Notes under the pieces: generated by a model | Database searches by the model: none | What the model was told of the DNA's origin: nothing | The model's input: only the letters and a program-made list of their open reading frames with translations | Shown: piece by piece, positions 17,892-24,259 of the stretch | How the letters are laid out: the number at the start of each line of letters is the position of its first letter | Position numbering within the stretch: the first letter of the stretch is position 1 | Assembly: GCF_029714205.1 (NCBI RefSeq) | Contig: NZ_CP121648.1 | Location: 4,725,001-4,789,000, forward strand | From: Methylobacterium sp. CB376 | GTDB lineage: Bacteria > Pseudomonadota > Alphaproteobacteria > Rhizobiales > Beijerinckiaceae | Length of the DNA stretch: 64,000 bases | Direction: 5' to 3' | Translations under genes and position numbers: made by a program

Positions 17892-18866
17892 ATGAAGGCG
17901 CTCCTGTGCAAGACGCTCGGCGGGCCGGAGGATCTGGTCATCGCGGATCTGCCGGATCCCGTGCCGGGGCCGGGCGAGGTGCGCGTCCGGGTGACCGTGG
18001 CGGCCCTGAACTTCTTCGACACGCTGATCATCGCCGGCCGCTACCAGGTCAAGCCGGACCTGCCCTTCTCGCCGGGCGCGGAGGCCGCCGGGATCGTCGA
18101 GGCGATCGGGCCGGGCGTCGAGGGCCTGCGGGTCGGCGAGCGCGTCATCGCCCATCTCGGCCACGGCACCTGCCGGGAGACGATCCTGGCCCGCCGCGAG
18201 GCCCTGAGCCCCATCCCCGACGGGGTCGGCGACGAGCAGGCCGCGGGCCTCACGGTCACCTACGGCACCTCCCTGCATGCCCTGCAGGACCGCGCCGCCC
18301 TGCGGGCGGGCGAGACCCTCGTCGTCCTCGGGGCCTCCGGCGGGGTCGGGCTCGCGGCGGTCGAGCTCGGCCACGCCATGGGCGCGCGCGTCATCGCCTG
18401 CGCCTCCTCGGCGGACAAGCTGGAGGCGGCCAGGGCCCACGGCGCCGACCTCGTCCTCGACTATTCCGAGGAGAACCTGCGCGAGGGCCTGCGCCGGCTC
18501 GGCGGCGCGGCCGGGATCGACGTGGTCTACGATCCCGTCGGCGGCGACTTCTCGGAGCCGGCCCTGCGCTCCCTCAACTGGAAGGGCCGGTTCCTGGTGA
18601 TCGGGTTCGCGGCCGGGCCGATCCCCAAGATCCCGCTCAACCTCGTGCTCCTCAAGGGCATCGACGTGCAGGGCGTGCACTGGGGCGCCTTCGTGAGGAA
18701 CGAGCCCGAGGCCCACGCCCGCAACCAGGCCCGCCTCCTCGCCCTGGTGGCCGAGGGCCGCCTCACCGCGAAGGTGCACGGCGTCTACCCGCTGGAGCGC
18801 GCCGCGGAAGCCCTAGGCGTGCTCTCGCGCCGCGAGGCGGTCGGCAAGGTGCTGCTGCGACCCTGA
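17892..18866 (+). CDS. NADPH:quinone oxidoreductase (zeta-crystallin type)
   Basis: A 324-residue medium-chain dehydrogenase/reductase without zinc ligands, in the quinone oxidoreductase group. The N-terminal GroES-like domain has AALNFFDTLIIAGRYQVKP and FSPGAEAAGIVEAIG, and the Rossmann domain has the nucleotide motif VVLGASGGVGLAAVELGHAM. Such enzymes reduce quinones or enoyl compounds with NADPH in the cytoplasm. The ATG at 17892 is preceded by GGAGGGACGG. It lies 149 bases after the flippase gene and 160 before the cytochrome bd genes. No specific substrate can be assigned. Confidence 0.9.
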   Translation: MKALLCKTLGGPEDLVIADLPDPVPGPGEVRVRVTVAALNFFDTLIIAGRYQVKPDLPFSPGAEAAGIVEAIGPGVEGLRVGERVIAHLGHGTCRETILARREALSPIPDGVGDEQAAGLTVTYGTSLHALQDRAALRAGETLVVLGASGGVGLAAVELGHAMGARVIACASSADKLEAARAHGADLVLDYSEENLREGLRRLGGAAGIDVVYDPVGGDFSEPALRSLNWKGRFLVIGFAAGPIPKIPLNLVLLKGIDVQGVHWGAFVRNEPEAHARNQARLLALVAEGRLTAKVHGVYPLERAAEALGVLSRREAVGKVLLRP

Positions 18867-18964
18867 GCGGGCGCCCGCGCGGCGTCCGGCCGGGCCCCGC
18901 GCGGGCCCCGCGCCGCGCGGCTGCCGCCGGGCCGTCGCGGCGATGCGCCGCGGCGCTTCGGGAC

Positions 18965-18982
18965 TTTCGGAAATTCCTGAAA
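18965..18982. promoter_or_regulatory. Imperfect palindrome before cydA, possible operator
   Basis: TTTCGGAAATTCCTGAAA matches its reverse complement at 14 of 18 positions and is AT-rich against a GC-rich background. It lies 44 bases before the cydA start, where a regulator such as the GbsR/MarR protein encoded at the end of this cluster could bind. This is inference from position and symmetry only. Confidence 0.35.
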
Positions 18983-19026
18983 TGGCGAGATAGGACGCAG
19001 GTGTCGGCCTCGAACGGGGATACGTC

Positions 19027-20463
19027 ATGCTGTCGACCTTGGACGCCCTGCTGCTCGCCCGGATCCAGTTCGGGTTCACGGTGGCGTTCCACATCATCTT
19101 CCCGGCCTTCTCGATCGGGCTCGCGAGCTACCTCGCCGTGCTCGAAGGCCTCTGGCTCGCCACCGGGCGCTCCGTCTACCTCGACCTCTTCAAGTACTGG
19201 GTGAAGATCTTCGCCGTCGCCTTCGCGATGGGCGTCGTCTCGGGGCTGGTCATGTCGTACCAGTTCGGGACGAACTGGTCGGTCTTCTCGGACAAGGCCG
19301 GGCCGGTGCTGGGGCCGCTGATGGCCTACGAGGTGCTGTCGGCCTTCTTCCTGGAGGCGGGCTTCCTCGGCGTGATGCTGTTCGGGATGAGCAAGGTCGG
19401 GCCGCGCCTGCACTTCCTGGCGACGCTGGCGGTGGCGGTCGGCACCTTCTTCTCGGCCTTCTGGATCCTGTCGGTGAATTCCTGGATGCAGACGCCGCAG
19501 GGCTACGGCAGCAACGCGGCCGGCCAGCTGATCCCGCTGGATTGGTGGGCGATCATCTTCAACCCGTCCTTCCCGTACCGGCTCGTGCACATGGTGCTGG
19601 CCGCCTACCTGACCACCGCCCTGGTGGTCGGGGCGGTGGGCGCCTGGCACCTGCTGCGCGACTGCCGCCGCGCCGTCGGCGGCCCGAGCGAGGGCGCCCG
19701 CACCATGTTCTCGATGGCGATGTGGATGGCGGCCCTGGTGGCGCCGGTCCAGATCGCGGCGGGCGACGCGCACGGGCTCAACACGCTGGAGCACCAGCCC
19801 GCCAAGGTGATGGCGATGGAGGGCCATTTCGAGAGCCACCCGGCCGGCGCTCCCCTGATCCTGTTCGGCCTGCCGAACCAGGCGGCGGGCCGCGTCGACT
19901 ACGCCTTGGAGATCCCGCGGCTCTCCTCGCTCATCCTCAAGCACGATCTCGACGCGCCGCTGAAGGGCCTCGACACGGTGCCGCGCGAGAACTGGCCGCC
20001 GGTCCCGGTGGTGTTCTGGTCCTTCCGGGTGATGGTGGGGCTCGGCTTCCTGATCCTGTTCCTCGGCCTGCTCAGCCTGCTCGCGCGGCTGCGCGGCCGG
20101 CTCTACGAGTGGCCCCCCCTGCACCGCTTCGCGGTGGCGATGGGGCCGGCGGGCTTCGTCGCCGTGGTGGCGGGCTGGATCACCACCGAGGTCGGCCGCC
20201 AGCCCTTCACGGTCTACGGCCTGCTGCGCACGGCCGACTCCGCCTCGCCGCTCTCGGCGCCCGCCGTCGCGGGCTCCCTGATCGCCTTCGTGCTGATCTA
20301 TTTCGCGGTGTTCTCGATGGGCGTGCTCTACATCCTGCGCCTGATGAGCAAGCCGCCCTCCTACGGCGAGCCCGGCGTCGAGGCCGGCAAGCCGATCCGC
20401 ACGGCCGGCATCACGCCGGCCCCCTCGGTCGATCCCGACCGCGCCATGCAGCCGGCCGAGTGA
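19027..20463 (+). CDS. cydA: Cytochrome bd ubiquinol oxidase subunit I (CioA type)
   Basis: A 478-residue, nine-helix subunit carrying hemes b558, b595 and d. With CydB it oxidises quinol and reduces oxygen to water without pumping protons, useful at low oxygen or under respiratory inhibition. His22 in AFHIIFPAFSIG is the N-terminal heme ligand, and GWITTEVGRQPF is the conserved segment after the quinol loop. The protein is shorter than E. coli CydA (522) because the Q loop is short, as in cyanide-insensitive CIO oxidases. The operon continues with cydB ten bases downstream, a DUF2474 peptide and a GbsR-type regulator. Confidence 0.95.
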   Translation: MLSTLDALLLARIQFGFTVAFHIIFPAFSIGLASYLAVLEGLWLATGRSVYLDLFKYWVKIFAVAFAMGVVSGLVMSYQFGTNWSVFSDKAGPVLGPLMAYEVLSAFFLEAGFLGVMLFGMSKVGPRLHFLATLAVAVGTFFSAFWILSVNSWMQTPQGYGSNAAGQLIPLDWWAIIFNPSFPYRLVHMVLAAYLTTALVVGAVGAWHLLRDCRRAVGGPSEGARTMFSMAMWMAALVAPVQIAAGDAHGLNTLEHQPAKVMAMEGHFESHPAGAPLILFGLPNQAAGRVDYALEIPRLSSLILKHDLDAPLKGLDTVPRENWPPVPVVFWSFRVMVGLGFLILFLGLLSLLARLRGRLYEWPPLHRFAVAMGPAGFVAVVAGWITTEVGRQPFTVYGLLRTADSASPLSAPAVAGSLIAFVLIYFAVFSMGVLYILRLMSKPPSYGEPGVEAGKPIRTAGITPAPSVDPDRAMQPAE

Positions 20464-20473
20464 GGAGGAATCC

Positions 20474-21481
20474 GTGGTGGAGCATCTCGACCTGACGGTC
20501 GTCTGGGCCTTCGTGATCGCCTTCGCGGTGTTCGCCTACATCGTGATGGACGGGTTCGACCTCGGCATCGGCATCCTGTTCCCGGCCTTCCGGCCGGGCG
20601 AGGAGCGCGACACCGCCATGAACTCGGTCGCCCCGGTCTGGGACGGCAACGAGACGTGGCTGGTGCTCGGGGGAGGGGGCCTGTTCGCGGCCTTCCCGCT
20701 CGCCTACGCGGTGCTGCTGCCGGCGCTCTACGCGCCGGTCATCGCCATGCTGCTCGGCCTGATCTTCCGGGGCGTCGCCTTCGAGTTCCGCTGGCGCGAT
20801 CCGGGCCACCGGGCCTTCTGGGACCTCGCCTTCACGGGGGGCTCGCTGGTCGCGGCGCTGGCCCAGGGCATCGCCCTCGGGGCCATGCTCCAGGGCATCG
20901 CGGTCGAGGGCCGCGCCTATGCGGGCGGCTGGTGGGACTGGCTGTCGCCCTTCAGCCTCCTGGTCGGGCTCGGCCTCCTCTGCGGCTACGCCCTGCTCGG
21001 CGCCACTTGGCTGGTGATGCGCACGCGGGGGCCGCTGCAGGAGCGGGCGCGCCGCCTCTCGGCCCGGCTCGGCGCCGCCACCATCGCGGCGATCTTCCTG
21101 GTCAGCGCGGTGACGCCGTTCCTGGAGGGCCAGTACTGGCAGCGCTGGTTCGCGATGCCGCACGTGCTCCTGACCGCGCAGGTGCCGCTCCTCGTCGGCC
21201 TCGCGGCCTTCGCATTCTTCCGCGCCCTGCGGCAGGGGGCGGAGCGGGCGCCCTTCCTGATCGCCCTCGGCCTGTTCCTGCTCTCCTTCGTGGGGCTCGG
21301 CATCAGCATCTACCCGGACGTGGTGCCGGGCCGGATCTCGATCTGGGACGCCGCCGCGCCGCGCGCCAGCCAAGTGTTCATGCTGGCCGGGGCCTCCGTG
21401 CTGATCCCGATCATCCTGGCCTACACCGCCTACGCGTACTGGGTGTTCCGGGGCAAGGTCGACGCGACGGGGTACCATTGA
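20474..21481 (+). CDS. cydB: Cytochrome bd ubiquinol oxidase subunit II (CioB type)
   Basis: A 335-residue membrane subunit that pairs with CydA. Typical features are AYIVMDGFDLGIGILFP in helix 1 and APVWDGNETWLVLGGGG, followed by further helices and the family end. The start is GTG at 20474 with GAGGAG about nine bases upstream; GTG at 20477 is an alternative. Its TGA stop (21479-21481) shares its A with the ATG of the following DUF2474 reading frame, so the small peptide is probably translated by coupling. Confidence 0.95.
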   Translation: MVEHLDLTVVWAFVIAFAVFAYIVMDGFDLGIGILFPAFRPGEERDTAMNSVAPVWDGNETWLVLGGGGLFAAFPLAYAVLLPALYAPVIAMLLGLIFRGVAFEFRWRDPGHRAFWDLAFTGGSLVAALAQGIALGAMLQGIAVEGRAYAGGWWDWLSPFSLLVGLGLLCGYALLGATWLVMRTRGPLQERARRLSARLGAATIAAIFLVSAVTPFLEGQYWQRWFAMPHVLLTAQVPLLVGLAAFAFFRALRQGAERAPFLIALGLFLLSFVGLGISIYPDVVPGRISIWDAAAPRASQVFMLAGASVLIPIILAYTAYAYWVFRGKVDATGYH

Positions 21482-21611
21482 TGGCGGCGCCCCCGACGCG
21501 CCGGCGCCGCTCTGGCGCCGGCTCCTCTGGTTCGCCACCCTTTACGGCGCAAGCCTCCTCGCCCTCGGCCTCGTCGCCTCGGTGCTGCGGGCCTGGCTCA
21601 GGGCCGGGTGA
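21481..21611 (+). CDS. DUF2474 small membrane peptide of the bd oxidase operon, apparent frameshift
   Basis: A single-helix peptide of about 43 residues carrying the DUF2474 hallmark PLWRRLLWFATLYGAS, then a hydrophobic helix and RAWLRAG before the stop at 21609-21611. Such peptides follow cio-type cydAB operons and are thought to be small oxidase subunits comparable to CydX. In the sequence as given, the ATG at 21481 is out of frame with the helix. Adding one C to the C5 run at 21490-21494 gives MAAPPDAPAPLWRRLLWF and restores one frame. The alternative is an ATT start at 21477, which is rare. The TGATG overlap with cydB favours the ATG and a missing base. Too short for usual gene callers. 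Confidence 0.75.
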
Positions 21612-21618
21612 GGACGCC

Positions 21619-22191
21619 ATGCAGCTGCCGCCCCTCGTCCAGACCTTCGTCCTGCATTTCGGCGAGATGGGCTCGCGCTGGGGCATCAACCGGACGGTGG
21701 GCCAGATCTACGCGCTCCTGTTCGTCGCGGAGCGCGCCCTCAACGCCGACGAGATCGTCGAGCGCCTCGGCCTGTCGCGCTCGAACGTCAGCATGGGCCT
21801 GAAGGAGCTGCAGGCCTGGAACCTCGTGCGGCTGCTGCACCGGCCGGGCGACCGGCGCGACTACTTCTCGACGCCCGAGGACATCTGGCAGATCGTCCGA
21901 ACCCTGGTCGAGGAGCGCAAGAAGCGCGAGGTCGACCCGACGCTCACCATGCTGCGCGAGATCCTGATGCAGGAGCCGCGCAGCCCGGAGGAGCGGCACG
22001 CGCAAGGACGCCTCGCCGAGATGCACGACCTCTTCGAACTCTTCGCGAACTGGTACGGCGAGGTGCGGCGCCTGGAGACGGAGAGGCTCGTGCAGCTCCT
22101 GCGGCTCGGTGCCCGGGTCCAGAAGGTGCTGGAGGCCAAGGACCGCGTGCTCGGCGCGGTGCCGCGCCGCCGCAAGCCCGACCCGGCCTGA
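21619..22191 (+). CDS. GbsR/MarR family transcriptional regulator
   Basis: A 190-residue winged-helix regulator of the GbsR subgroup. The start FVLHFGEMGSRWGINRTVGQIYALLF and the recognition region ADEIVERLGLSRSNVSMGLKEL are typical, followed by RLLHRPGDRRDYFSTPEDIW (wing) and a C-terminal coiled dimer region. The ATG at 21619 follows the DUF2474 stop by seven bases, so it is likely in the cydAB transcript. By position it may control the oxidase operon, possibly through the palindrome at 18965-18982. In Bacillus the family founder senses choline, but no such genes are here. It is followed by a dispersed repeat copy. Confidence 0.88.
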   Translation: MQLPPLVQTFVLHFGEMGSRWGINRTVGQIYALLFVAERALNADEIVERLGLSRSNVSMGLKELQAWNLVRLLHRPGDRRDYFSTPEDIWQIVRTLVEERKKREVDPTLTMLREILMQEPRSPEERHAQGRLAEMHDLFELFANWYGEVRRLETERLVQLLRLGARVQKVLEAKDRVLGAVPRRRKPDPA

Positions 22192-22200
22192 CCGCTGCGT

Positions 22201-22322
22201 CATCCGCCATCCGGTTGATGGATTCGCCATCTCCCATGTCGGCCATGCGGATGTCGGTGTCGCTCAGGCGCCGCGCGGGCTGGTGATCCGGGATCCGCGT
22301 CGATCGAGCGGATCCCGGATCA
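22201..22322 (+). repeat. Dispersed modular palindromic repeat, copy B
   Basis: Complete copy in the same orientation as copy A. CATCCGGTTGATGG and GCCATGCGGATG form module 1, TCGCTCAGGCGCCGCGCGGG the linker, and GATCCGGGATCCGCG...AGCGGATCCCGGATC module 3. It begins 9 bases after the regulator stop. Here both flanking genes point the same way. Confidence 0.85.
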
Positions 22323-22404
22323 CGCCGCACCCGCGAAACCCGTGCAGCGCGGGCTTGGCTGTGGCATGATCCGGCCATCCTTCCACGCCTGGATGCGAAC
22401 GGGC

Positions 22405-22626
22405 ATGTCGCCGATCGAACACGCTTTCTCGGACCCGAACAGCCTCGCGGCGGCCGGCGAGGCCGCGCTCAACGAGGCCCTGAGCCGCCTGCCGCAGGCG
22501 GAGCGCGAGGCCTACTGGGCCTCGGTGCGCCGCTGCTACAACGCCCCCTACAACGACGCCCCCGGCAAGGGCTCGGCCCCGCTCCTGGTGCCGGCGCGGC
22601 CCGGCGCGGAGATGCGCGCGGGCTGA
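22405..22626 (+). CDS. Small hypothetical protein (73 aa)
   Basis: A 73-residue soluble protein starting at ATG 22405, MSPIEHAFSDPNSLAAAG, with a mixed helical composition (ALNEALSRLPQAEREAYW) and a single Cys in RRCYNAPYNDAP. No family is recognised. An ATG at 22393 in the same frame is an alternative start. Two tandem strong terminators follow at once, which supports a real, separately terminated transcript. Confidence 0.6.
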   Translation: MSPIEHAFSDPNSLAAAGEAALNEALSRLPQAEREAYWASVRRCYNAPYNDAPGKGSAPLLVPARPGAEMRAG

Positions 22627-22650
22627 GCGCGCCGCCCTCGCGCGACCCAC

Positions 22651-22678
22651 GCCCCCTCCGGCCCCGGAGGGGGCTTTT
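22651..22678 (+). terminator. Intrinsic terminator, first of a tandem pair
   Basis: GCCCCCTCCGG pairs with CCGGAGGGGGC around a two-base loop, followed by TTTT. It lies 24 bases after the stop of the 73-aa gene. Confidence 0.85.
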
Positions 22679-22684
22679 GCCGAC

Positions 22685-22713
22685 GCCCCCTCCGGCCCCG
22701 GAGGGGGTTTTCG
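22685..22713 (+). terminator. Intrinsic terminator, second of a tandem pair
   Basis: A near-exact duplicate of the preceding hairpin (GCCCCCTCCGG / CCGGAGGGGG) followed by TTTTCGTTT. The two copies share the ACGCCCCCTCCGGCCCCGG core, so one arose by local duplication. Confidence 0.8.
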
Positions 22714-22789
22714 TTTGCGCGCCCCCGCGCCGGCGCCCGCTGCCAAGCCGCGCCGGATTCGACTGTTTCGCGATTGCGCTTACACCGCG

Positions 22790-22804
22790 TTAACCATTTT
22801 TTAA
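22790..22804 (+). promoter_or_regulatory. Candidate CtrA box upstream of a possible small RNA and rcdA
   Basis: TTAACCATTTTTTAA is a perfect TTAA-N7-TTAA. A weak -10-like GATAAC follows at 22816-22821. The box lies 311 bases before rcdA, but an intrinsic terminator in between (22895-22922) suggests that the nearest promoter drives a short separate transcript. Confidence 0.55.
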
Positions 22805-22827
22805 GCTTTCTGGACGATAACCGGAGC

Positions 22828-22922
22828 TGTCCAGCCTTCTGGATGTCGAGTGGTCTCTGTCCACTCTGTTTGATGCCTCCCTGTACGACTCATCGCCGCC
22901 CTCCGGGGCGGCTTTCTTTTTG
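22828..22922 (+). ncRNA. Candidate small RNA ending in an intrinsic terminator
   Basis: A gene-free stretch between a CtrA-like box and a textbook terminator. The visible structure is a hairpin GAGTGG/CCACTC (22848-22853 with 22861-22866), then the terminator stem GCCGCCC/GGGCGGC (22895-22901 with 22906-22912) followed by TTTCTTTTTG. A further stem CTGGAC/GTCCAG (22810-22815 with 22829-22834) would be included if transcription starts earlier. No open frame with a ribosome binding site ends before the terminator. The 5' end is estimated from the -10-like GATAAC. Confidence 0.42.
22895..22922 (+). terminator. Intrinsic terminator of the candidate small RNA
   Basis: GCCGCCC, loop TCCG, GGGCGGC, then TTTCTTTTTG. 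It is 178 bases before rcdA and after no annotated gene, so it must end a transcript that starts inside the preceding 150 bases. Confidence 0.85.
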
Positions 22923-23100
22923 TGCCCGGGCCCGCCCCGCCGGCGCGGGAGCCGGGCGGGGTCTCGCGCGTTCCGATTAAGGTTAATCCTTCGTTACCGG
23001 GGCGGGACCGCCCGCGCGGCGCTATTGTTGCGACGGTCGGGACCGAGACAGGGCGCTGTCCCGCAGCGGGACGCGCGACGCCGAGGGCGGAGGAGGGATC

Positions 23101-23631
23101 ATGGTCGGGATGGACGTGATGTTTCGGGACCCGCGCGACACCGTGAATTTCGGCGAGACCTTCGTGTCCTCCGAGGCCTTCCGCACCCTGTTCCGGGAGG
23201 GCATGACGCTGGTGGAGGAGACCGCGGCCTACCTGGACGGTCCCGGCCGCGACGAGTCGCGGCTGCTGTCGCGGCACGCCGCCCTGACCTACGCGAGCGA
23301 GAGCATGCGGCTGACGACGCGGCTGATGCAGATCGCCTCCTGGCTGCTGGTCCAGCGCGCCGTGGCGGAGGGGGAACTGACCCTGAGCGAGGCCCAGCAG
23401 GAGAAGACCCGCGTGCGCCTGGGCGCGAGCGAGAGCCAGGACCTGCCGGCCGCGGCCGTCGCGGAGCTGCCGCTGACCCTCCAGGCGCTGATCGGGCACG
23501 CGAAGCGGCTCCACGCGCGCATCCGCCACCTCGACAGCCTGATCTCGGACGACCGTCCCACCCCGGCCCCCCGCGAGAGCCCGGTCTTCGCCCAGCAGGA
23601 CCTCCTGCGCGCCGCCTTCCGCTCGGCGTGA
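23101..23631 (+). CDS. rcdA: RcdA, regulator of CtrA degradation (DUF1465)
   Basis: A 176-residue DUF1465 protein matching RcdA, the adaptor that, with CpdR and PopA in Caulobacter, helps ClpXP degrade the cell-cycle regulator CtrA at the cell pole. The diagnostic block is LFREGMTLVEETAAYLDGPG followed by SESMRLTTRLMQIASWLLVQ, then a helical region and a flexible tail. In Caulobacter rcdA is reported to be activated by CtrA, forming a feedback loop. A perfect CtrA box lies at 22790-22804, but a terminator intervenes, and the nearer AT-rich motif TTAAGGTTAA is at 22977-22986. A terminator follows at 23689-23716. Confidence 0.9.
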   Translation: MVGMDVMFRDPRDTVNFGETFVSSEAFRTLFREGMTLVEETAAYLDGPGRDESRLLSRHAALTYASESMRLTTRLMQIASWLLVQRAVAEGELTLSEAQQEKTRVRLGASESQDLPAAAVAELPLTLQALIGHAKRLHARIRHLDSLISDDRPTPAPRESPVFAQQDLLRAAFRSA

Positions 23632-23688
23632 CGCGACGCGCGGGGAGGGGCCCGGCCGCCTTCCCGCCGGAACGGCGGCCCAACGAAA

Positions 23689-23716
23689 AACCCCGGCCGC
23701 TGGACCGGGGTTCTCT
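23689..23716 (+). terminator. Intrinsic terminator after rcdA
   Basis: AACCCCGG (23689-23696) pairs with CCGGGGTT (23705-23712) around an eight-base loop and is followed by CTCT. Flanking AACGA and TCGTT extend the symmetry. It could act on both strands. Confidence 0.65.
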
Positions 23717-23790
23717 CGTTCCGGGGGTTCGGCCCGCCCGGACCTTACACCAACGGCTCAGGGTGCCGACGCGTCGGGCCGTTGCTCCAT

Positions 23791-23836
23791 CTCGAATTTT
23801 CGATTTCAAGCCAAAGGCTTGGCGAAAATTCGAGAG
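23791..23836. repeat. AT-rich nested palindrome between rcdA and rpmE
   Basis: TCTCGAATTTTCG (23791-23803) and CGAAAATTCGAGA (23824-23836) are exact inverted copies. Inside lies a second pair, AAGCC/GGCTT, around AAA. It lies 35 bases beyond the rpmE stop on its strand, so it may be the end structure of the rpmE transcript. The AT content is unlike its surroundings. Confidence 0.75.
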
Positions 23837-23870
23837 CACCGCCACCGGTCATGAGAAACGAGCGGTGGGA

Positions 23871-24119
23871 TTACTTCTTGCCGAAGGTCAGGTTGCCGAA
23901 GCGCGAGTTGAAGCGCGAGACGCGGCCGCCGCGATCCATCAGCTTCTGCTCGCCGCCGGTCCAGGCCGGGTGGGTGGTCGGGTCGATGTCGAGGTTGAGG
24001 GTGTCGCCCTCCTTCCCCCAGGTCGACCGGGTGGTGTACTCGGTGCCGTCCGTCATCACCACCTTGATGAAGTGGTAGTCGGGGTGCTCGGTCGGCTTCT
24101 TGGCAGCGGTCTTCGCCAT
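23871..24119 (-). CDS. rpmE: 50S ribosomal protein L31
   Basis: An 82-residue L31. The core [17 protein letters not shown] is the alphaproteobacterial form, followed by [17 protein letters not shown]. No zinc-ligand Cys residues are present, as in C-minus L31 proteins. The N-terminus [11 protein letters not shown] is a short Lys-rich extension before the core. The ATG at 24119 was preferred to an upstream frame opening at 24149. It is divergent from the ABC exporter gene, with 140 bases between. Confidence 0.95.
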   Translation of the reverse strand: MAKTAAKKPTEHPDYHFIKVVMTDGTEYTTRSTWGKEGDTLNLDIDPTTHPAWTGGEQKLMDRGGRVSRFNSRFGNLTFGKK

Positions 24120-24259
24120 GACGTGTTCCTCGATGCGGCCCACCCGCAAACGCTCCGCTGCGGGCCGCGGCCATTGATCGCGCGTAATCGGATGAGCGGC
24201 GGCCTATACCTCACCCGACGGCGCCAAACAAGCGCAGCTACCGGATTCACACACGTCCC

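Noticed and set aside
14397..18866. A single open frame of nearly 1,500 codons across metY, metA, the flippase and the quinone oxidoreductase
   Set aside because: It is the acyltransferase frame at one end and the oxidoreductase frame at the other; between them it runs antiparallel to the codon pattern of real genes. In GC-rich DNA, stop codons are rare and long spurious frames are common. It is not a fusion protein.
22774..22980. A 68-codon open frame over the candidate small RNA
   Set aside because: It starts at a TTG without ribosome binding site and runs through a strong intrinsic terminator, so it is unlikely to be translated.
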